Shown here: one piece after another, positions 1-11,995 of the stretch
How the letters are laid out: each line of letters opens with the position of its first letter
Position numbering within the stretch: position 1 is the stretch's first letter
Assembly: GCA_037892935.1 (NCBI GenBank)
Contig: JAYXKI010000004.1
Location: 1,364,001-1,428,000 of the forward strand
Length of the DNA stretch: 64,000 nucleotides
DNA from: Phlebopus portentosus
Taxonomy: Eukaryota > Basidiomycota > Agaricomycetes > Boletales > Boletinellaceae
Direction: 5' to 3'
The notes under the pieces: model-generated
Told to the model about the DNA's origin: nothing
The model's database searches: none
Seen by the model: only the letters and a program-made list of their open reading frames with translations
Made by a program: the position numbers and the translations under genes

Positions 1-1894
1 CTGGTCCGGACGATGCGATACACGAGAATGAATGCGATTGCACGCAAGTTTAGTCTTCGAAAAGTTACCAGAGGAGAAGAAACAGGCATCTTGGCTGGAG
101 ACGCGGAACTTAGACGCGACGTCAGGATAACGTTGACCCCAAAGGAGGCGCAGAAAATAGTGCATCACGTGCTCCACCTTGAAATGCCAGGTCTCCTACG
201 CATCGCACTCGCATTTGCATCTTTCAAGACGTATGCGATTGTACGTGTCCCAACTGTCCCGGTTGAATTTCTTTCGCTGGCTCATATTATACCTCTGTGT
301 GTTCTTTAGCCGACCATCTCGGAAGTTCTAGTGCAGTCGAAACAATTCACGACTAGAGAAAATGCTTCCAAGCGTTTCGCCGATGTCAGTTCAACCAAAG
401 TGTCGTTTTCTTCTTTGCTGTCTGACGGAGCTACTTATCTTAGACCGAGATCCTTGTTCTTACTTTGGCCAGTTGCCCATTCGTCGAGGAGGCGGATATG
501 ACATCGGAGAATGTGGATCAGCGAAATTCTGTTGCTACAGCACGCATTAACTGGCTTCATAGCCGTTGGCCAAACATTGTACGTACCTTCTACCTGCTTT
601 TTCGCCACGTGATAGTTTGGAAGCATGCAATCAGAAAAATGAAGACTTCATATATACGCTTTCACTCTTTGTGCTCGAGCCCATCGTGAGTGGATATGAA
701 TAAAGCTTTTCATTGTTTTTGCTTGTCGTTCTGATTCTAATCTGTAGCGCTGGGCACGGCTATACGGCTGGCGAGATCTCCACGAGATTGAACAAGAGGT
801 ATAGCGACGCTACATAACGCGTGAGTTTCAATTCACGGCTGTCTCTACATATATAGGCTTTCTTCGTAACTTGGAAAGAAATCGGACGTCGTATGAAGAT
901 CCAAAACATCCCGGAGACTCTGCAAGATCTGGCTGAATGGACCGAGGTAAGCCTTTTTTCGTAACGCTTTGAGGTCTTATCTCCTCGCTTAAATTGCTGT
1001 GATGTGAACATCCTCCAAGAACTATGAAGAGATAGCAATGGCTCCATCATCGTCGAACTTCGAAATTGGACGGAGCGCGTTTGAGTACATGCTCAGCACC
1101 TTCCCCGAAGCATTTGGAATCCGGAAGCTGTTGCGCGCAATTTGTCTTTCTCTGCTTGAAGATCGAGTACGGAGCGCACTCATGTATGTCATCTCTAGCA
1201 ACTTTTAACGAGGAATACAAACTTAAAATGGTTTGAACCGATCTTTTACTAGGTTCTCTGAGCCATCTCCCGTGGCTCAGAAGCTCGCCCAATGTGTGAT
1301 GAATTTCTTCGCAATCCAACACCGTTACTTCAGCTTGCCACGCCTGTGGCCGGTGAATCATATTCCGTGCAAGACTCCCTGCAAGACAGGAACTAAAGGG
1401 CAATACCGGCTTCATCCAGCTCAGTGAGTGGTGATTTGTTCTTTTCTCTTCCCTAACATGACTCTCAAGATAAACATACTTATCCTCCTCTTTATCTCCT
1501 AATAGTTTTCATAAAATTCCATGGTATAAACCAGAGCCGACAGGAATTGCACTACGGATGCAAGCTATGTTGCTCAAGCTTGGTCTACTTGCAGAAGACC
1601 ATATTCCTTCTCCGAAGTATAAGAGTCAAGGTTACCGTATCGAGGAATGCGTAAGTACAACACTGTCTGTGTTTCCTTGTGTTGCGAGAATTCTGTCTTA
1701 CTGACACGTCAACCCTTCTCAATATTCACTCAGGGTCCGACGCCTCTGGAACAAGGTAGATAACGTTCATCAAGATCTCTATAGAGCAATGCTTACAAAT
1801 ATTTTCTTTCTCGCAATTAGTCGGTCATGCAGAGACGATGAGAATAGCTGCGGAAATTCAGGGTTGCCCAGTCACAGCGCCCTGGGCACGTTGA
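1..1894 (+). CDS. DUF2236 (MpaB-like) oxygenase, 5' end outside the window
   Basis: The reading frame is open at the left edge, so the N-terminus is missing. Eleven exons splice in frame: 1-240, 310-384, 444-578, 635-685, 748-798, 857-946, 1020-1183, 1253-1423, 1506-1650, 1734-1755 and 1821-1894. The product has the fungal DUF2236 pattern: a FASFKTYAI segment, an ARINWLHSRW helix, FIYTLSLFVLEPI, then FFVTWKEIGRRM, and a long hydrophobic-basic C-terminal half. The family includes the ER-bound fungal oxygenase MpaB, which cleaves a prenyl side chain in mycophenolic acid synthesis, and bacterial latex-clearing proteins; members bind haem. All introns are 57-83 nt and no frame is broken, so the gene looks functional. 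It lies upstream of an FAD monooxygenase on the same strand. Role in prenyl-chain or lipid oxidation is inference; the family call is fairly sure. Confidence 0.85.
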
Positions 1895-2712
1895 ATTACC
1901 TGGTAGGTGTTCAGAACTTTATTCGTAAAACCCTTCCAAGCTAAGCTTCCTAATTTATCTAATGGGGACACGTTCGGCTCTTAGCGACGACGACGTCAGT
2001 CTGGAGGCGCAGTCTTGCACGGAACATGCAGGGAAAGGGCGAATTTTGTTTGTTTCGTTTGATGTTACAAAGAAAGATTATGAAAGATTTAACATTCTGG
2101 GAGTAAGTGCCAAACTATCGAAACTTTGCTGCCATGGTGGTCTTGCACATTGAATGCCTTCCTATTGATGATCGATATTTCCATGTGTTTGTGTGGAGGC
2201 TCTTAGTTGCTGGAGAGCTGAAAAACGATGGACAAGACGAAACCCAGAAGCAATTTTTACTGACATCCCGTCAGCTCGGTCTGTTCCGGCGAGCAAAGGA
2301 GGGCAGGATTCCCGCCTTTGACGACCATTTGCTTAGCGTCATCGGTGGGGTACAGCATGATCTTCCTAGACAGAAAGTATGATGTCCTGATAGATAGTTT
2401 ATACGTCCTCGAACTAAGGTTTTTTCATCTATCAGCTGTCCTTACCCACAGTCAATTCTGAGTTCACCGGCCGACTTCCTCGGAACTCGTGTTGAATCAC
2501 GAACCTTTTTTTACAACCCCACATCAATTTGATGTGCTGGCTTTAGATTTCCTTTGCAAAGCTGAAGGGCTGCAATTCGGGATAGTTCTCGTCAGTTTGC
2601 ATTCGACCATCGTACGTACCTTCTTTTGCATTTGCCTCCCGCTTGTATGTAAGAAGCGTCACTTGCCCCTAGGTCGTTCTGCAGTGCTCGCGCAACTATA
2701 TTGTCAGCCACA
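1895..2712. other. Intergenic, upstream of the FAD monooxygenase
   Basis: About 0.8 kb between two genes on the + strand. Short open frames occur (for example 2107-2382) but none resembles a protein family I know and none joins into a longer spliced model. It presumably holds the terminator of the DUF2236 gene and the promoter of the monooxygenase. Confidence 0.5.
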
Positions 2713-4247
2713 ATGTCCAGTGATTGCCAACCACCCTGTCGCTTGAGCATTCTCATCGTAGGTTGTGGAATCGGAGGTTTGTCTGCTGCACACTGTCTTT
2801 CCCAAGCTGGACATAGTGTTACGATCATCGAGTCAGCTGGCTTTGCCAGTGAGATTGGTGCGGGTATCCAGCTATCCCCCAATGCAACACGGTTGCTTAT
2901 CCGCTGGGGCCTCGGAGATAAACTCTCACAGGCCGGTGTCGAGCCCGATCGTGTAGTATTCCGGCGTTACGAAAATGGCGACATGATCGGCTGTCGATAT
3001 TTTGGAGAATCTATGGAACGTGTTTTTGGAGCGCCCTATTACAACGTTCATCGTGCGGATCTGCATTCCATGCTATATACTCTAGCCGCATCTTCGCCCC
3101 AGATCAACTTTAGAATCGATTCCAAAGTAGTTGAGATCAATCCAACACCAAATCCTCGAGTTTCAGTTACACTTGCATCAGGAGAGATATTATTTGGAGA
3201 TCTCGTTGTCGGGGCGGATGGTCTTAAGAGCGCGGCAAGGGACATTGTACTCGGCCATCGTCATGCCGCTATACCAACAGGAGATGCAGCATATCGGGCA
3301 GTGATAAGAACAGATGTTTTCGATGCCGAAGAGGACTTGAAAGCTCTAGTTGATCGTCGAGAGACGACCGTTTGGATGGGTCCGATGAGACATGTCGTTG
3401 GTTATTGCATCGTGCGATGTCAATTCTCTAACCAAGCCCGTGGATAATCTGATCCGTTCGACAGAGAGCAAGGCGTGAATATAATCTCGTGATGATACAC
3501 CCGGACACAGGCTCCGTGGAGTCATGGAGCTCTGAAGGCGATATAGAAACTATGCGCGAGGAGTTCAAGGATTTCGAACCTCGGTAATGCAGATTTCACA
3601 TCACTAACTTTCGACTGTTAATATCGTTCTCAGCATCATAAAAATCATGTCGCACGTGGACAGAGCTCTGAAATGGAGGCTTATGGAGCGAGAACCTCTT
3701 TCAACCTGGGTACATTCGGAGAACCGTGTTGTTCTCTTGGGCGACTCGTGCCATCCTATGCTTGTGAGTAGTACACGGGACTCGTAATAACTAACACATA
3801 ACGATATTGCACTTGGAATGGCAGCCGTATCACGCGCAAGGAGCTGCAATGGCGATTGAAGACTCTGCAGTGCTAGGTTCAATACTTTCCCGTCTAGCAG
3901 AGATTTCTGACCTCGGGAATCTACTACGAAGTTACGAGCAATTACGAAAGCCGCGCACATCGAAGACTCAGGCAGCTAGTAGGACTAATCGTACTCTTTT
4001 CCATCTCCCTGATGGTCCACTTCAACGGAATCGAGATGCGGAACTACGGAAAACGATGGAAACAGGTCGTCAACAAGAATCTGCGACGCATTCACAGGGA
4101 GACCAAGAACTCGGAAAGGAGTCTGAGATCGTATCTAGTAAGGCAGACGAGCTCCAGCGCTTCATCGCAGATCAGTATGCATACGATGCCGAAAGGGAAG
4201 TAGAAAGATGGTGGTCGGAGCACATGGAAAACAGTGACAAAGATTGA
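2713..4247 (+). CDS. FAD-dependent aromatic monooxygenase (salicylate hydroxylase-like)
   Basis: Four exons (2713-3411, 3465-3583, 3634-3763, 3825-4247) join in frame to 456 residues, normal for group A flavin monooxygenases. The N-terminal Rossmann motif is GCGIGGLSAAHCL. The mid-protein DG motif is VVGADGLKSAARD. The C-terminal FAD/ribityl motif is LLGDSCHPMLPYHAQGAAMA, followed by the usual IEDSAVLG. ATG 2713 is chosen because the dinucleotide-binding fold begins about 12 residues later. The family uses NAD(P)H and O2 to hydroxylate phenolic rings, sometimes with loss of a carboxyl group. The last exon adds a polar, charged tail of about 90 residues. Neighbours are a DUF2236 oxygenase and a convergent O-methyltransferase, which fits aromatic-ring tailoring. 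Substrate unknown; a role in turning a hydroxybenzoate into a hydroquinone is inference. Confidence 0.9.
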
Positions 4248-4651
4248 AGTTTCTCGGTAGTGATCAATAAATTACTGCGGTGCTATTTAGATGTACCCGC
4301 GATTGCGCATATCACAAACATTTAACTTTGTGTTGATACCTTGAATGAATAGTATGCTAGGAGAGGACCATCAGCAGCGTCTTTCTTTTGAGTTACTTTT
4401 TGCATGGCATTCTCTAGATCATCTGCAGAATTTACAAATTAAGAGCTTGTCTCCCGTACGAGTTGTTCCGTACCCATTATTATTGTCTTCATTGTATGCG
4501 AGTGCACATCGGGACATGCAAGTGCTGCGTAATGTCTGTGCATTTTATTTCAAAGCCACGGTGCGGAAGAACATTTCCGGACAGTACATACGATTAGACT
4601 TGCAAATATCCCAAAGAACTGCTCGGCTACTGGTACATATCCATCCGAAAT
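4248..4651. other. Convergent intergenic region
   Basis: About 400 bp between the 3' ends of the monooxygenase (+) and the O-methyltransferase (-). It is AT-rich and presumably holds both 3' UTRs. A 104-codon open frame (4345-4659) lies here but has no family signature and overlaps the methyltransferase 3' end. Confidence 0.5.
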
Positions 4652-6540
4652 TTAAATAGGTACAGAGATAACAGCTGACTTGAACATAGAGCTTTTCTGG
4701 TTCTTGCGCAGTTCATGGAGTTGCCATCCAGAGGTAGCTAATACGTCCTTGAAGCCTTCTATAGTACGCTCTCCCGCATTCAGAACGCAAGACACCTGGT
4801 CAGGAGGATAAGTTACGGGATCATAGCAAAAAGGAAGACGAAATGTACAGCAGCATCTACTGAATATGGGGTTAAATTTTCTCCACCGAGGTTAGGGAGC
4901 AACGGAGACGGCGGTCTCGTAGCCTCTTGGCCACTACTGCAGACGTGATAGAGTATACTGTCAATGATCAGGAGCTTTGTATTTGGCCCCGCAACGTTGC
5001 GCAGGTGTCGCAGAATCTTTGCCGCGTTCTTGTCGGACCAATTGTGGATGATCATTCTCAGCAGGAAAACATCGACGGGTCCCGGTAGATTGGGTTGTTC
5101 TTCAAAGAAGTCGACTCCTGAGTCGATTTCAAAGAATAGGAAAGCAGCTGTCAAGGACGAAGCGACTCATATCGACCTATGAAGTGAACAATGCCCTCGG
5201 CTACGTGAGATGGAAGATTTTCCTCCCAGAACTATTATTCTTGATGAGACGTTACCCTGCAATGAAGCGATCCTGCTCACCGACTTCGCTTGCTCAATGA
5301 CAAGTGGCCTGTCTTCGATGACAATTTGCAGCTTCGGATGTGCCTTCGCAATTTCAAGCGCAACATGTCCCAAGCCGCCTCCGACATCAACGACGATTCC
5401 TCCATCGGGAATACTTTCCCAATCAAAACCTAAAGAAAAACGCACCTACGTCGGTTTCAAATATTCTTTTTGAAAAGGCTGGCTCACTCTCAACGATGGC
5501 AGCCGGAGTATTCCCTCTATTGGTCCTGGCCATTACTGTAGCGAATCTCTTGCGGCGATATTCCTCTGTTGGTCTATCTAAGAACTCGAAAAATGTATCG
5601 GTCATATTGAACGCCTTCTGCAAAGCTGAGCAGTTTGGTTCCTCCGAAAACTTTGTGTTCGGATCCGTCATCATTTCCACAAGGTAGGATCCGGACTTTA
5701 TGCATTCATCGGCGCTATTAGTTACTAGGTTATTGGAATCATGTAGAGAACAATCACAACTCTACCGAGACTCACCATAGCCTGCCATCGCGGACATTCC
5801 TTTAGAGTTTTCGTGCTTGCTACGTCGACTATAAAGCTAATTCAGTAGCTCTCTTCTCAGAGCGAGTGTACCTACTCGAAGCCCTCGTTTATCTCTTTTC
5901 CTAAGTCCAGGAGCGACGAAAGCAGGTTATTAGCAAAAATGTCAGGACTGACTTCTCGAAACCAATGTTCCGTCACCAGGTACCTGAGAATACGAGCTTA
6001 TGCAAGAATTTCACTAATCCGATGGCCTGTTTCATACGATGCCACCCACAGAATTTCTTAGTGTCCATACCACTCTTTGAGGCTATTTCGTTTATGTGGA
6101 GTCCCTATTCAAGCGTGAGCTGCGGGATATTTTCACAAGTTCTGTTGACCTGACCTGTGGACCTGCATCGCGAAGAATTTCCGCAACGTTTCCTGCTTCA
6201 ACAACACCGAGTGAAGCAGGAAGGGTATACTGAAAGACAAGATATGTGAGGATCCGGAAACTAAATTAAAACAATCGTTTGTACCCACTCTAAATGCTGA
6301 AATAATCATGGTAGCCGGAGGAGGCTGAACAGTCGCGACCAACTGCGTCACCGCAGACAGAATTAGACTGACGGAATGCATGACTGCGGAGTGGCTGCGA
6401 ATTCCATCGCGCGTGAATTCTGATGGCTGAATGGGATCATTCAATGAAGGGAAAGGCGTTCCTGCCGCTTCACACGCGGCCGTTATACTATCTACGGAGG
6501 AAGAGATTATGTCACGAAGAGCTTTCAAATCGTCGGTCAT
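4652..6540 (-). CDS. SAM-dependent O-methyltransferase (plant/fungal OMT type)
   Basis: Ten exons on the minus strand join without a break: 6289-6540, 6155-6229, 6050-6104, 5876-5996, 5776-5819, 5488-5724, 5281-5429, 5177-5231, 4849-5117, 4652-4795; 466 residues. The N-terminal third is the dimerisation/winged-helix part (LHINEIASKSGMD, RYLVTEHWF, SLLDLGKEINEGFE). The Rossmann part carries the SAM glycine motif VVDVGGGLGHVALEIA, the acidic residue in IEDRP and VDVFLLRMIIHNWSD, whose His is the usual catalytic base. It ends with GENLTPYSVD and ATSGWQLHEL. The family methylates phenolic or enolic hydroxyls. It converges on the aromatic monooxygenase, so capping of a newly made hydroxyl is a reasonable inference. 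ATG at 6540 starts a leader of about 80 residues typical of basidiomycete members. Confidence 0.92.
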
Positions 6541-9447
6541 CTTCCACTGCGATCGTGTTGGGTGGTCTCGCTTTCAAGTTCAAATCGGTCCAAACTTTTT
6601 ATACGCCTCCGTTACAAGTGATCCGGAAGGAACGTTAATAGGGTTCCAAGACCGGCGTTCTATGCTGTGTCTAGTCATTTGGGTAGTGATACCAGCTACT
6701 CCGAATAATAATACCTGGAGCAGTATCACACTGATTTCTGGATCAGAGGTGAGTTATTTTGACGGGAATCGCATAACTAGAATCGACAACATACACAGTT
6801 GATCAACAGCTTCTATTGTACCCCGCCGAACCCACAGGTTATGCTTGATCCTGGATTATCGCGCGGGATCAGGTCTTCTCAGAATTCTACATTGGTACTC
6901 TTCTTTGTGCGGACGGAATAGATCGCACTTTAGCTGTGGCATACATATAATGTTTGATCTAAGAAGGTGGTTACTTCGGCATGGAAATAGCTTACATTTG
7001 CCACACGCGGAGCTCTGCCAAGGTTGCCACTTCGCACCGCACCACTAGTTGCTAGTTTTGTAAAACAATGGCAGTCGTTATCCCTTGAATAAGTCCGACT
7101 CCACGAGAACGTCCAACCGACTGCTATCCACTATCAATCATTCACCGAGACATATCTCGATGATGGACGGGCCTTGAAGCAACGAGGGTCGCTCTGAAGC
7201 TCGTGAAGACTACCTTGAATGGGACACCACCGTCATTCCCAAACTTTTCGCACGGTTTGAACACTAGAATGGAGGGGAGAAGATGCCCCGAGCTGTTGAC
7301 GGCTATTCTTTTATTCGTCGGTTGATGAATTCATAGAAGGATCGGAAAGAGCATATTATATTATTGTTAGAGTAAATACAAGAAAAAATCGGATCTCAGC
7401 AATCTCAGCAATGATTTTCCCACGATATCTTACGCGCCGCTGGCGGCTTTCTGTCACCTACACATAAGTAGTAGCATGTCCAAGTCGCCAACCTATTCGC
7501 CACCTCGGCTTGGAGATCAACTCTTCATGACCAAGAGGACGGCCCAGGGCTGGTTGCAAAGTGTGTTGCCTATATTCGAGAGTTCGCGTCACTTCCAGGG
7601 TACGTTCGACGCGTCTGTAATGAAAGGTAAGCCCAGTTGCTCGTCCTGCTTCATAGCTTCCTGACCGCTACATCAAAGAATGATGTCGCTGGACGAGCGT
7701 TGTGGATCGATGCAGCCGTCATTCTTGACCAACTTTCGGATCGGAAAGGCCACTTCATGCAGGAGAGCCGAAAAACTGGCCTTATGAGAGTGGAGCGTGT
7801 AGAATGATTTGTGGGTTTCAGCTGCATCCGAACATGACATGGATACTGAAAGTGTTCGAAAGCTTGTCGCAGAGAATCAGAATGTAGTTATCTGAATGAG
7901 GGTCACCGTCCGCAAACACCAGGTTATTGGCCGAATGAATACGTGCTTGTTGTTGGTAGCAGGTTTAGACCAACTCGGAAGGTAGGAAGTTTCGAATAGT
8001 CAACAGCTACCTATCGAGGATATCAACTGACTGTATGCCTGTGAGAGTCCATCATTATTTTTTGGGTTCTTTGTACGAATTATTTAATGAGTTTCCGATC
8101 GGCCAGTTTCCTTTGTCTACCTACATCCAGCGCATGATTTTATATGGTGAGCACATTCGCATGGCGAAGTCTATACCTTCCTAACGAAAGGGTTTAGTTC
8201 GGCCTTACCATTATCTAGGTTACATTCCTTTCTACCATCCTCTTGCTGAGTTGTTCCTAGGTCAAGGTCATCCAATATCGACCATGAGAGAAGTAAGAAC
8301 TGTAAGGACGTAGTGGCTTGCAAGCGGCATGCTTCTCAAGATGGTGTATATACTGTTGTTCTCCCTCCTGCCATGTATGAAGTCTTGGCTTCTGTCGTCT
8401 GGAACGATCAGATCCGCTGGCAAATCGGAAATGAGGGACAACGCTCTCTCTATTTCATCACTTTGGGATGAGAATGATGTCCAGAGCCGCACTGAAGCTT
8501 CGCCAGCCGAGTCGTGCATTATGTCGCACATGCCCTCATAACATGACGGTCTTCTTGTCATACATAATCATTACATATGTTCTTCGCATGAACCGTTCAT
8601 TCGCTTGAACAACTCGTTCTCAAACTGAATGATACGGGGATCTTCAGCACCGAGCTGGATGGCGAAGCAGGGTAGGAAGGTAAGATACCTTTTGCTGACT
8701 CTGACGCTGCGGGTAATTCTCACGGATTACTAGGACCGGAATGAGAGTAAAGCGATAGACGACTCGGACGCTGCGAAAGAATATCTCCCTTGGTAGTGTC
8801 CACGCGGCAAGCCCAGTATTCCAAAACAGGCGGCATATTCTGAGAGTTCAGACATGGCTTCGACTTGCACCCAATTCTTGAAGGGTGCGAAATTGTTATA
8901 GGCAGACAGAAGAATGACTTCAAGAAGCAGGCCACAAATCCATTGGTGCATGACGGCTTCCTCGTTCATGTTGTAACAGGATGCCGAGGCGCCTGTACAG
9001 GCTCTGTCGTCGCCAACACTAGTATAGGATATCAGGTGTTATTTCTGCTGCTGTGGATGCTCACTTTCGTGTGAAGGTGACTCGGTCGTAGCTTGCATGC
9101 CATCCGATACTGAATGTATGCACAGTACTACTCCCGAGGAAATCATATCCTTAATGACGATATAAAAGGCGTGGCTGATAATTGATCCTCCCGCTAATCT
9201 CAAATGCTCAAAGATTCGATTTGACAAAAACGGCCAGCACAAAGATAGCCAATTTTTGACCAATTCTTGTTGAACTGGAACGAGATACATGTTAGATGCA
9301 TAAAAGTTTAATAATACACGGCTCAATCGCCTGAGTCGATTTCTGGTCTGCGCCGAACTCCTTCGGTCAATCGCGAACGGAAGGCCAGAACTTCTCAAGC
9401 GCAGAATCTTCTTACTAGCAAATGCCTTCATTTAAAAAAATTGATCG
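6541..9447. other. Gene-poor region
   Basis: Nearly 3 kb with only short, unconnected open frames on both strands. Apart from the hydrolase fragment near 8.15 kb I find no exon chain with frame-compatible splice sites. A 130-codon minus frame (9039-9431) and a 97-codon minus frame (8268-8561) show no family motif. The proximal part near 6541 should hold the promoter of the O-methyltransferase. Confidence 0.4.
8141..8262 (+). pseudogene. Fragment of an alpha/beta-hydrolase gene
   Basis: About 120 bp match the intact hydrolase gene near 60.14-60.25 kb at the nucleotide level, including its second intron: both have ATGGCGAAGTCTA, then CTTCCTRACGAA, GTTTTAG or GGTTTAG, CCGCCTTACCATT or its close variant, and CCTCTTGCTGAGTTGT. 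The match is lost on both sides, and no open reading frame continues, so this is a remnant rather than a gene. It shows that the hydrolase family once had a copy on this side of the cluster. Confidence 0.7.
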
Positions 9448-11604
9448 TCAGTCGGGGTAAAGCTGGAGAAAAGGTCAAACAGGCTTCGAAACAGAGAGAA
9501 AAGACCAAAACACACTTTTCCCGGATTGAAAAGGTTGAGTGGATCAATCGTTGCCTTGATGGCCTTCATGAGCGAAACGGTGCCTTCACCGAGTTCCCTG
9601 ACAAGATATTCCTTCTTGCCTAGACCGACTCCATGTTCTCCGGTGCCTTGGATGATAATTCAAAGGCAAAAGGTCAAGTACGCGCAATGGTCAAAGAAGA
9701 AAAAGTACCTACACGTTCCGTCAAGAGCGATTGCTTTCTGTATCATCGCATCAACGACCTCTCTGACAAGAGCTAGCTCTTCTTCGTTACGATACATAAT
9801 GAAGCAGTGGAAATTTCCTTGTAGCGCATTAGTGCATTTCATCAAAGAATGAGAAGAGCCTTAGCGTCAACGTACCATCGCCAACATGACCACCCAAGGG
9901 AGAAACTAAGTTGCGAGATGCAAGTTCATGTTTCGTTGCGACGATAAGATCAGGTAACTTCGACACCGGTACACTAGAGTGTCGCCGAAGCCAATCAGTG
10001 TGGAGCAGTTATGCAAAGGTAAAGGTAAATCACCAGACATCTGTTATGAAACCTTTACTTCCAGGATACATCTGAAGTAACCCAAATAGCGCGTTTTTGC
10101 GATCGGACCAGAGCAGATCCACTTCATCTTCCTTTGTAATATGCATGTACCCGTATCCGCCGTACTTGTTTGACACGTTCTCTACAAGACGTGATGTATC
10201 CGCCCGTACCGTCTCGGATCCCTGGAACTTGAAGAGGACGGTATCTGCTTCGACCCACTTCATAGGGTAAGTGCCGTATTTTTTCACAGCCCTAATGTAA
10301 AGGTCGTCCACCAACTCCGCGCACTCTGTTACAAGAACGGGCGAAAGGATAATGAGAAGCTCCACAATGACTGATATAATTGATCGAATGCAACGCTTAC
10401 GGATAGCTGCTCCGTGATTGAGCGCCTCAGTCACGGCCTGCGTAGCGCTCCGCACATCGGGAAACGAGACCACGGCAACTGAAGTGGGTAGACGCGGCAT
10501 AAGTCGAATCGTAGCTGAAAACGTGCTCAGAAGTTCGAATATTGCACGAAAGCAAGAGACGCCTATCACCTTCTGTGATGATGCCAAGTGTACCTTCCGC
10601 TCCGATGAATAATTTGGTCAGATCGAATCCAGCTGCGCACTTCCTGGCATTGTTACGGGTCTTGATCACCTCCCCGGACGGTAACACCGCTGTCTAGAAT
10701 AAAGATTGGTATAGCACGAAACGAAGTGACATACTACTGTACATACGACGTTCAGTACGAGTTCACCTCTTGCAGTTCCATATCTGACCGCATTGGCTAT
10801 TTCAAACGTCACAGTTGAGATGAATTTGCTTCATTATGAGAGCCATGGGACCACTTACTACCAGAACATCCTTGAGAGATCATTCCGCCGATCGTTGCAC
10901 CGATGCCTGGATCAAGCTGATTGATACTGATAAATCGGTAAAACAATCCGGCTGTTCTGAGATCCTTCACTTACCGGGAAAAATAATGGAATGCCTATAC
11001 AGTTAATGGAGTACACACACTAAGCCATGAGCGCGAAAGCCTTGCTAGCATGACGCACCTTTGCTCTTCAGCAGGTCATTCAGCTTATTCCAGACCACAC
11101 CGGCCTCACAAATAGCATGAGAATTCTCCTCTAATGGAACATCAGCAAATTGGACGAGCTGGTGAGCAGCACGACAAAACGAACCGCTTATCTGTAAGAC
11201 GCGATCCATTCGGGAGAGATCGACGCAAATACTTCTACCGTTTCCAGAGACCTACATATGCACTCAACACAAGCAACTGCCATCAGAAAGAGTTAGACTC
11301 GCATTTCCCTCCAGGCTAGTACCTGCAGAATAAGGAACTACGGGAACGCGGTACTTGGAGGCGAGACGAACGACCTTGACGACGTCCTCTGTCGAGCTGA
11401 CGTGTACAACGATAGCATGCGGTGCACCTATCGTATGCCATTTAAAGGGCGTCTATTCGGGAAATAGAGGCTCTTACCAGTGAATTGAGGGTACTTTGAC
11501 TGGGAGAAGGCGTGTAAATCAAGTGCATCTGTCGAGAGAGACTCCGGATTGACAAAAGCTGTCTGCAACTCCTCGAACAATAGCTGGAAATCGTCGGTGG
11601 ACAT
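9448..11604 (-). CDS. D-lactate dehydrogenase (cytochrome), FAD-binding
   Basis: A chain of 15 minus-strand exons covers the whole family from SKYPQFTG to the end NPGKLYPD. The FAD_binding_4 part shows [58 protein letters not shown] and [10 protein letters not shown]. The C-terminal FAD-oxidase part shows [44 protein letters not shown] and [15 protein letters not shown]. The last coding exon is only 15 nt (9448-9462) and another is 20 nt (10975-10994). One intron (about 11252-11302) best fits a GC-AG border. The enzyme oxidises D-lactate and passes electrons to cytochrome c, usually in mitochondria. ATG 11604 starts MSTDDF; an in-frame ATG at 11730 would add a 42-residue leader and could supply a targeting peptide. 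Probably a general-metabolism gene, though tailoring oxidases share this fold. Confidence 0.9.
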
Positions 11605-11995
11605 TTGTGACTGATGAGATATGACGGGTCTTGGAAGGAGTGAGCAGCCATCATATAGATATGATGGGAGACTACTAAGTAATCTCTGAGAATCCCGAGT
11701 TGGCAGGATCAACACGTTGGAAACAAACAAATATCCCGATAAGGAAGTATTTCAAGCTCCGACTCCCTAGCTCCCCGACCTCGGCGACGACGCGGATTCG
11801 GCTCTGTGACTTGAATGTTATTCCGTCCTGTCAGTCATGGAAGCGCAGCACGTAGCACTAGTGAATCGGGGTCCCTGACATTATTATCGCCATTGTTGAG
11901 ATCCAGATCCAGATTTCAGCAGACTCGTGTTCGCCTCCGCTTTTCGTGTAGTGTTTTTACCTCCCTAGCCTACCATTACAGCGTCGTTCTTGAAG
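11605..11995. promoter_or_regulatory. Divergent promoter region
   Basis: About 390 bp separate the start codons of the D-lactate dehydrogenase (-) and the thioesterase-like gene (+), so both promoters must lie here. I see no motif I can name. If the dehydrogenase starts at 11730 the shared region shrinks to about 265 bp. Confidence 0.45.

Noticed and set aside
9039..9431. 130-codon minus-strand frame downstream of the D-lactate dehydrogenase
   Set aside because: No family signature; the dehydrogenase ends upstream at 9448 with the normal NPGKLYPD terminus.
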